Shown here one piece after another: positions 32,253 through 36,347 of a stretch of 36,347 nucleotides of DNA. The DNA is from Inconstantimicrobium porci (GTDB taxonomy: Bacteria; Bacillota; Clostridia; Clostridiales; Clostridiaceae). The position numbers and the translations under genes are program-made. The stretch covers positions 1 to 36,347 of the forward strand of contig NZ_VULX01000030.1 in NCBI RefSeq assembly GCF_009696465.1, read 5' to 3'. A model generated the notes under the pieces. The model did no database searches. It was not told the DNA's origin and saw only the letters and a program-made list of their open reading frames with translations. Numbering within the stretch: position 1 is the first letter of the stretch; every line of letters starts with the position of its first letter.

Positions 32253-34106
32253 TTAGTTACCTTTTCTGTCGGGTGCTTTGTCTGTTTTGAAAGTTGAGTT
32301 CTTTAATGGTGATAAAAACTCATTGTCAAAGTAGTCGCTTTTCTTTTCAAAAGCTGTATTTACTGTTGAAAGACCATCTCTTTCTATAATTGTTTTCTTA
32401 TCTGAGAAAAGATTTGTACCAAGCCCTAATCTATCACCTGATATTTGTACATCCATACTTGATAGTATAGTTGGGAACATGTCATAAGGAGCAAATTCCC
32501 TATTTGTTGTTTTTACAGGCTTGACAGGTGAATTAAGTATTAAATTAAATGTGCTTCTTCTGTACTTTGGATCAAAATCTTTAAAGAATTTTTTGTCCAT
32601 ACTTAAATGGTCACCTGTTATAACTACAGTTGTGTTTTCATAAAACGGCTGTTGCTGAATCCAACGTACAAACTTAACAGCTTCTTTTGTTGAGTGGGCA
32701 ATTACATTTGCATACTGTTCAGGATATTTCTTTTCCACTTTGTCAGTCATATAACCGTCTGGGAAATGTGTATCGGCAGTTTCCATTGTAAAGTTGAATG
32801 GTTTGCCTTCATTATGAAGTCTAGTTAATTCATCTTTAGCAAACTCATAAAGTTTTTCATCTTCAAATCCCCACCATACAAAGTAGCCTGGAGGTACAAG
32901 TTTTTTAGCTCTAGCAGCTTTTGAGTCAAAGATATTGAATTTACCATGGTTTGTAAAGAAAGCTGTAAGTCCCCCAAAATCTGCATCGGCACCAAACATT
33001 ATCGTCTGATTATATCCTTTTGCTGCTAATATATCTCCTATAGTAACTGTTCCAGGAAGAAACTGTCCATCAAGGCCATATTTGTTTTTAGCAGTAGAAA
33101 CTTTAAGAGGTATTCCAGCACTCATATTAACCATGCCTGCAACAGACCATGAAGATCCATATGTCTGATTTGCTCCGCCGAATTTATCGTTATGAGAAAA
33201 ATGGACTCCTTCTTTTGCAAGTTCAGTAAGTTCTGGCATTATATTCTCGTCCATGTATCCACCAAGATCTTTTGAAAGATATGAATTTTCCATTGATTCA
33301 AGATAAATATGAATAAGATTTCTCTTTTTTTCAGGGAAAGTCATTTCTGTCTTTCTTGGGTCAACATAATTTTTTTCAAAATAATTTGATGTAGAGAAAT
33401 ATGTAACGACAAGGTCGTTTAAGTGTAGTTTCTTTACACCGTGCGCAACACCACCAACAAGTATTACTAATGACAAAACCCATGATAGGATTTTAATTAA
33501 TTTAGCTGAGCATACTTTAATTGTTTTATCCTTTATTTCTAAGAATCTATCTGTATTAAGATTTATAAATATAAGGAATAAAACTGTTGTTGATACTATA
33601 GCAAATACAGGAGTAAATATAATTTCTGTTACCATACCTGTGCTTGTACCTTTTAATGGTGAATTAAGGTTAAATAAAAATTGTTCTGTAGTAATTTCAC
33701 CAAAATAATCAATGAACCAGTTTGAAAAATATATAAATACTGATCCGATTATAAAGAATAAAGTCATAAGTAATTTAACAAAGAATGACTTCTTTGAAAA
33801 AGCAGTATAATCTTTAGTTAAATTATATCTTGTTACAAGCATTTTCTTGATAAAGATTAAAAGTAATCCCGCTATTAATGAAAATGCTATGTACTTAAGA
33901 GATAATGAAAGATTATATCTCGTATAATCAAGTATGTAAGGTATATTCAATATGTATTTGAAAATACTCAGCATAATTATGTTATAGAAAAAAGTGTAAA
34001 GTGAAAATTTTTTTATGAAATTTGTGGCTTTTTTTTCATCTTCTAATAAGACAAAACTTACTGAAGATAAAAGAATTCCCACAAGTAGTAAAGTAAATAT
34101 TTGCAT
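32253..34106 (-). CDS. LTA synthase-family phosphoglycerol transferase
   Basis: 617 residues. Five or so membrane helices fill the first 220, then an extracellular sulfatase-fold domain: NLIHIYLESMENSYLSKDLG with metal ligand Glu270, YGSSWSVAGMVNMSAGIPL, TIMFGADADFGGL, METADTHFPDGY and TVVITGDHLSMDKKFF. It is closest in motif to the OpgB/MdoB and LtaS branch, which move glycerol phosphate from phosphatidylglycerol onto teichoic acid or sugar acceptors. In OpgB-like proteins the nucleophile Thr lies in GxxWTxAGM; here that position is Ser321. The ribosome site is AGGGGG. The gene is monocistronic. Confidence 0.9.
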   Translation of the reverse strand: MQIFTLLLVGILLSSVSFVLLEDEKKATNFIKKFSLYTFFYNIIMLSIFKYILNIPYILDYTRYNLSLSLKYIAFSLIAGLLLIFIKKMLVTRYNLTKDYTAFSKKSFFVKLLMTLFFIIGSVFIYFSNWFIDYFGEITTEQFLFNLNSPLKGTSTGMVTEIIFTPVFAIVSTTVLFLIFINLNTDRFLEIKDKTIKVCSAKLIKILSWVLSLVILVGGVAHGVKKLHLNDLVVTYFSTSNYFEKNYVDPRKTEMTFPEKKRNLIHIYLESMENSYLSKDLGGYMDENIMPELTELAKEGVHFSHNDKFGGANQTYGSSWSVAGMVNMSAGIPLKVSTAKNKYGLDGQFLPGTVTIGDILAAKGYNQTIMFGADADFGGLTAFFTNHGKFNIFDSKAARAKKLVPPGYFVWWGFEDEKLYEFAKDELTRLHNEGKPFNFTMETADTHFPDGYMTDKVEKKYPEQYANVIAHSTKEAVKFVRWIQQQPFYENTTVVITGDHLSMDKKFFKDFDPKYRRSTFNLILNSPVKPVKTTNREFAPYDMFPTILSSMDVQISGDRLGLGTNLFSDKKTIIERDGLSTVNTAFEKKSDYFDNEFLSPLKNSTFKTDKAPDRKGN

Positions 34107-34256
34107 AATGTCCCCCTATATATTTTTAGTAACATAAAGAGTATATCATTATTAGAAAAAAAGTGAATAGAAATTATTTTTTTTTGTTAATATTTACAAT
34201 TAAGTTGCATAGTGCTAAAATACGTATAAATTTATAGTGTGTTTGGGGTGATATGA

Positions 34257-34385
34257 ATGAAATTGATACATACTAATGGGAGAGATATCAGATTTATAAA
34301 TTTGTGCAGAGAACTTGATGATTATCTTGATGATACAGTTGGTAAGGACAAGCAAAATACAGAATACAATGTATATATCCTTTAG
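34257..34385 (+). pseudogene. GNAT acetyltransferase, N-terminal fragment
   Basis: 42 residues, MKLIHTNGRDIRFINLCREL followed by DDYLDDTVGKDKQNTEYNVY and IL. This is the usual start of a clostridial GNAT acetyltransferase (…LC..LD..L...VG…QY). It ends long before the acetyl-CoA motif. GGGGTG (34246-34251) is its ribosome site. It stands about 70 bases before the FliB-like gene. The stub is not obviously the missing half of the other GNAT fragment at 19916, which lies 14 kb away. Confidence 0.6.
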
Positions 34386-34453
34386 TAATTGCTATATTGC
34401 TTATATGGTTATATGATTATTGTTGTACTTTTATTTATAGGAGGAAGCTTAAT

Positions 34454-35674
34454 ATGCAGAATTTAAAAGTTACATATCCTGAATATTTTAAGAAATTCAG
34501 ATGTATTGGTGGAGTTTGCGAAGACAGTTGCTGCATTGGATGGGATATTGACATAGATAAGATTTCTTTTAGAAAATACTTTAGAACTAACAATGTTGAA
34601 ATGAAGAGAATTTTTCAAAAGAATCTAAGAAATAATGATGATTATATAAGTGAAAATATAGATTATGGTAAAGTAAAGCTAGCAAAGAATAAAAGATGTC
34701 CGTTTCTTGATGATAAGAATTTATGTATTATTTATACTAACATGGGTGAAGAAAGTCTTTCTAATGTATGTACATTCTTTCCAAGAGTATTAAATAAGGT
34801 GGATGAGAATTATGAAATTTCACTTGATGTTGCTTGTCCTGAAGCTGCAAGGCTTGTACTTATGCAGAAAGATACAATTAAGTTTGTGGAACATGAAGAA
34901 AGTTTCACAAAATATATTGTATCAAGAGATATGGATACGAAGGACAGGAAGTTTGATGATACATCAGTAAGATATCTTAAAGAAATAAGAGAATATAGCA
35001 CAAAGATACTTCAAAATAGAGAATATGATTTGGACAGAAGAATGTATATGCTTGGACAGTTTATTAACGATGTAGATGATGAAATCAGAAATAACTATAA
35101 TAATGTGAAAAATTATATAAGAAATTATGATGTAAGCAGCATAGACATGATGTTTGATAATGATGGCATAAATTATATCCTTCAGGTAGACTTCTTTAAA
35201 AGGATGATCAACATGCTGCACGTTGAAACAGACGTGGAAAGCGAATCGTTTAAGGAATATACAAGAAAAGCTGTGGATAGTCTTCATCTTAATGAAGATG
35301 ACTGTATCCAGAAATATTCAATGATGTATGTAGAAAAGTTCAAAAAATATGAAATGAATTTCATGAAAAAGTATAGTTATATCCTTGAAAATTATCTTGT
35401 TAACTTTATTTATAACAACCTTTTTCCATTTTCTGAAACGGAATTCATATTTGATGGCTATATAATGCTTTTAAAGAGATATTCGTTCATTAGATTTTAT
35501 CTTGTGGGGTTATATCTATACAATAACGAAAAACAGACAGAAGACGAGATAGTAAAGTTTATACAGTCATTTTCTAAGACTATAGAGCATCACAAAACAT
35601 ATCTTGTTGATTCATTAGCTTACATTAAGATGAAAGAATTCAACAATATGCAGTTCGCAACAACACTTATTTAA
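34454..35674 (+). CDS. fliB: Flagellin lysine N-methylase (FliB family)
   Basis: 406 residues from ATG 34454 (GGAGG at 34440-34444); an in-frame ATG at 34397 lies in unrelated sequence. The N-terminal quarter has the FliB cysteine pattern: KVTYPEYFKKFRCIGGVCED, SCCIGWDIDID, KRCPFLDDKNLCIIY, LSNVCTFFPRVL and SLDVACPEAARL. These clusters probably hold iron-sulfur or zinc. FliB proteins methylate the side chains of surface Lys of flagellin. The remaining 280 residues are helical and less conserved. The gene is alone here, away from any flagellar operon, although the window encodes two chemoreceptors. Whether the target is flagellin in this host is therefore inference. Confidence 0.9.
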   Translation: MQNLKVTYPEYFKKFRCIGGVCEDSCCIGWDIDIDKISFRKYFRTNNVEMKRIFQKNLRNNDDYISENIDYGKVKLAKNKRCPFLDDKNLCIIYTNMGEESLSNVCTFFPRVLNKVDENYEISLDVACPEAARLVLMQKDTIKFVEHEESFTKYIVSRDMDTKDRKFDDTSVRYLKEIREYSTKILQNREYDLDRRMYMLGQFINDVDDEIRNNYNNVKNYIRNYDVSSIDMMFDNDGINYILQVDFFKRMINMLHVETDVESESFKEYTRKAVDSLHLNEDDCIQKYSMMYVEKFKKYEMNFMKKYSYILENYLVNFIYNNLFPFSETEFIFDGYIMLLKRYSFIRFYLVGLYLYNNEKQTEDEIVKFIQSFSKTIEHHKTYLVDSLAYIKMKEFNNMQFATTLI

Positions 35675-35737
35675 TGCGTAAAGCATAATATCTTGATAAA
35701 GATTTGAGATATGAGAGCAGAGATAAGAGAACAGGAT

Positions 35738-36347
35738 GGGGCTGTCGCATTAGCAGTTAAAAACTGCTGGCGGCAAGCTCCTTTTTCATATACATTTTTT
35801 GAAATTCTATGTGAAAAAATGAACCTATTTAAAAATAAGCGCACTTTAATAGACTATATTAAAAATATAGTTTTTTTATTATTTTATGCTGTTTGTTTTA
35901 AATCAAATAAATGTTGCCCCGTATGTTCTGACTGAATTTTATTATGCAGTTTATTCACATTATAAGCCAATGCAAGAAGTATACTTTCTGCAAGTACATT
36001 TTCTTTTCCACGACATAAAAATCTTCTAAAGCCCATATCTTGCTTTATCGCGCCGAAGGAACCTTCTACCTGAATGCTTCTGTTTAGTCTAAGTTTACAA
36101 CCTTCTTCGCTAATTATTCTCTCAAAATCCTCTTTTCGATAATGATTGAATTGCTTTGATGTTTCGAGTTTTTTTGTTCTATCTTCCAATGGAGTTTTAC
36201 AATTATGGCCTTTTATACAACTAGCTTTAAATTTGCAGTTATTACAATTTTCACAAGTATAAATTGTTTTGGTACTTACATAACCAGTTTTAGATTTTCT
36301 TTTTTTTATATCATTTGCGTAAAGCCTTCTATTATTTTTACAGACAT
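35738..36347 (-). mobile_element. IS1182-type insertion sequence, partial
   Basis: The element end is read as GGGGCTGTCGCATTAGC at 35738, similar to the GACAGCCCC ends of IS1182 elements. A 7-bp hairpin (AGCAGTT-AAA-AACTGCT, 35752-35768) lies just inside. The transposase gene reads leftward towards this end, and the element continues past the right edge of the window, so its other end and target duplication cannot be seen. Confidence 0.75.
35884..36347 (-). CDS. IS1182 family transposase, C-terminal part
   Basis: The frame is open to the window edge, giving the last 154 residues. It starts in CKNNRRLYANDIKKRKSKTG and goes through the Cys-rich YTCENCNNCKFKASCIKGHN, then LNRSIQVEGSFGAIKQDMGF, RRFLCRGKENVLAESILLAL and AYNVNKLHNKI. 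The VEGSFGxxKxxxGFRRF segment is the C-terminal catalytic Glu region of IS1182 transposases, and the CxxC pairs are typical of the family's insertion domain. No frameshift is seen in this part, so the copy may be active. It is cut by the window edge, not by decay. Confidence 0.92.
   Translation of the reverse strand, partial: VCKNNRRLYANDIKKRKSKTGYVSTKTIYTCENCNNCKFKASCIKGHNCKTPLEDRTKKLETSKQFNHYRKEDFERIISEEGCKLRLNRSIQVEGSFGAIKQDMGFRRFLCRGKENVLAESILLALAYNVNKLHNKIQSEHTGQHLFDLKQTA

Noticed and set aside
35711-35935. 74-codon rightward frame at the insertion sequence boundary
   Set aside because: It crosses from chromosomal sequence into the IS1182 end and has no ribosome site or recognisable protein.

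Overview
The window looks like a piece of a low-GC, strictly anaerobic Firmicute chromosome, most likely Clostridium sensu stricto. The reasons are strongly A/T-rich third positions, AGGAGG-type ribosome sites with frequent GTG/TTG starts, a Re-type citrate synthase/aconitase/isocitrate dehydrogenase operon of the kind known from solventogenic clostridia, and an IS1182-type element. It begins at the end of an rRNA operon (5S rRNA, tRNA-Asn). I could not run any search, so family names rest on motifs read by eye.

Layout. 1-1.1 kb: 5S, tRNA-Asn, a frameshifted small gene and a ROK-family remnant. 1.1-5.3 kb: a MarR repressor with its own palindromic operator, followed by a two-gene heterodimeric ABC exporter. 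5.4-7.4 kb: a leftward protein that resembles a radical SAM/SPASM peptide maturase but lacks the iron-sulfur CxxxCxxC motif, a small ribbon-helix-helix-like protein and a 50-residue zinc ribbon. 7.5-9.4 kb: a DEAD-box RNA helicase with a structured leader. 9.4-9.8 kb: a hairpin-rich noncoding element with three 49-bp repeats, which recurs inverted at 22.05-22.28 kb. 9.8-13.5 kb: HAD phosphatase, GH13 glucosidase/amylase, and an orphan solute-binding protein with an Asn/Ala/Pro tail. 13.6-17.7 kb: the operon for the oxidative half of the TCA cycle from oxaloacetate and acetyl-CoA to 2-oxoglutarate. 17.8-22.0 kb: a decayed ECF sigma/anti-sigma pair, other fragments, a zinc-dependent phospholipase-like protein and a uracil-DNA-glycosylase-fold protein. 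22.3-24.7 kb: a MerR regulator fused to a methyltransferase, with a 19-bp-spacer MerR-type promoter, in an operon with an alkaline-phosphatase-superfamily hydrolase. 25-30.5 kb: a soluble chemoreceptor, a decayed FtsX-type ABC transporter, a LysR remnant, galE, a decayed regulator/flavodoxin pair, a CDP-alcohol phosphatidyltransferase and an AraC regulator. 30.7-36.3 kb: a membrane chemoreceptor, an LTA-synthase-family phosphoglycerol transferase, a FliB-type flagellin lysine methylase and the end of an IS1182 element running off the window.

Two themes stand out. First, accessory genes here are eroding in a recognisable way: several keep their beginning, and sometimes their end, but have lost the middle, next to intact housekeeping operons. 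Second, small regulatory and repeat structures are unusually legible: palindromic operators, a MerR-type spacer, a foldback inverted repeat exactly at a breakpoint between two broken genes, and a two-copy hairpin element. The best candidates for something undescribed are the hairpin element (9419-9761 and 22048-22283) and the cluster-less SPASM-type protein (5374-6594).
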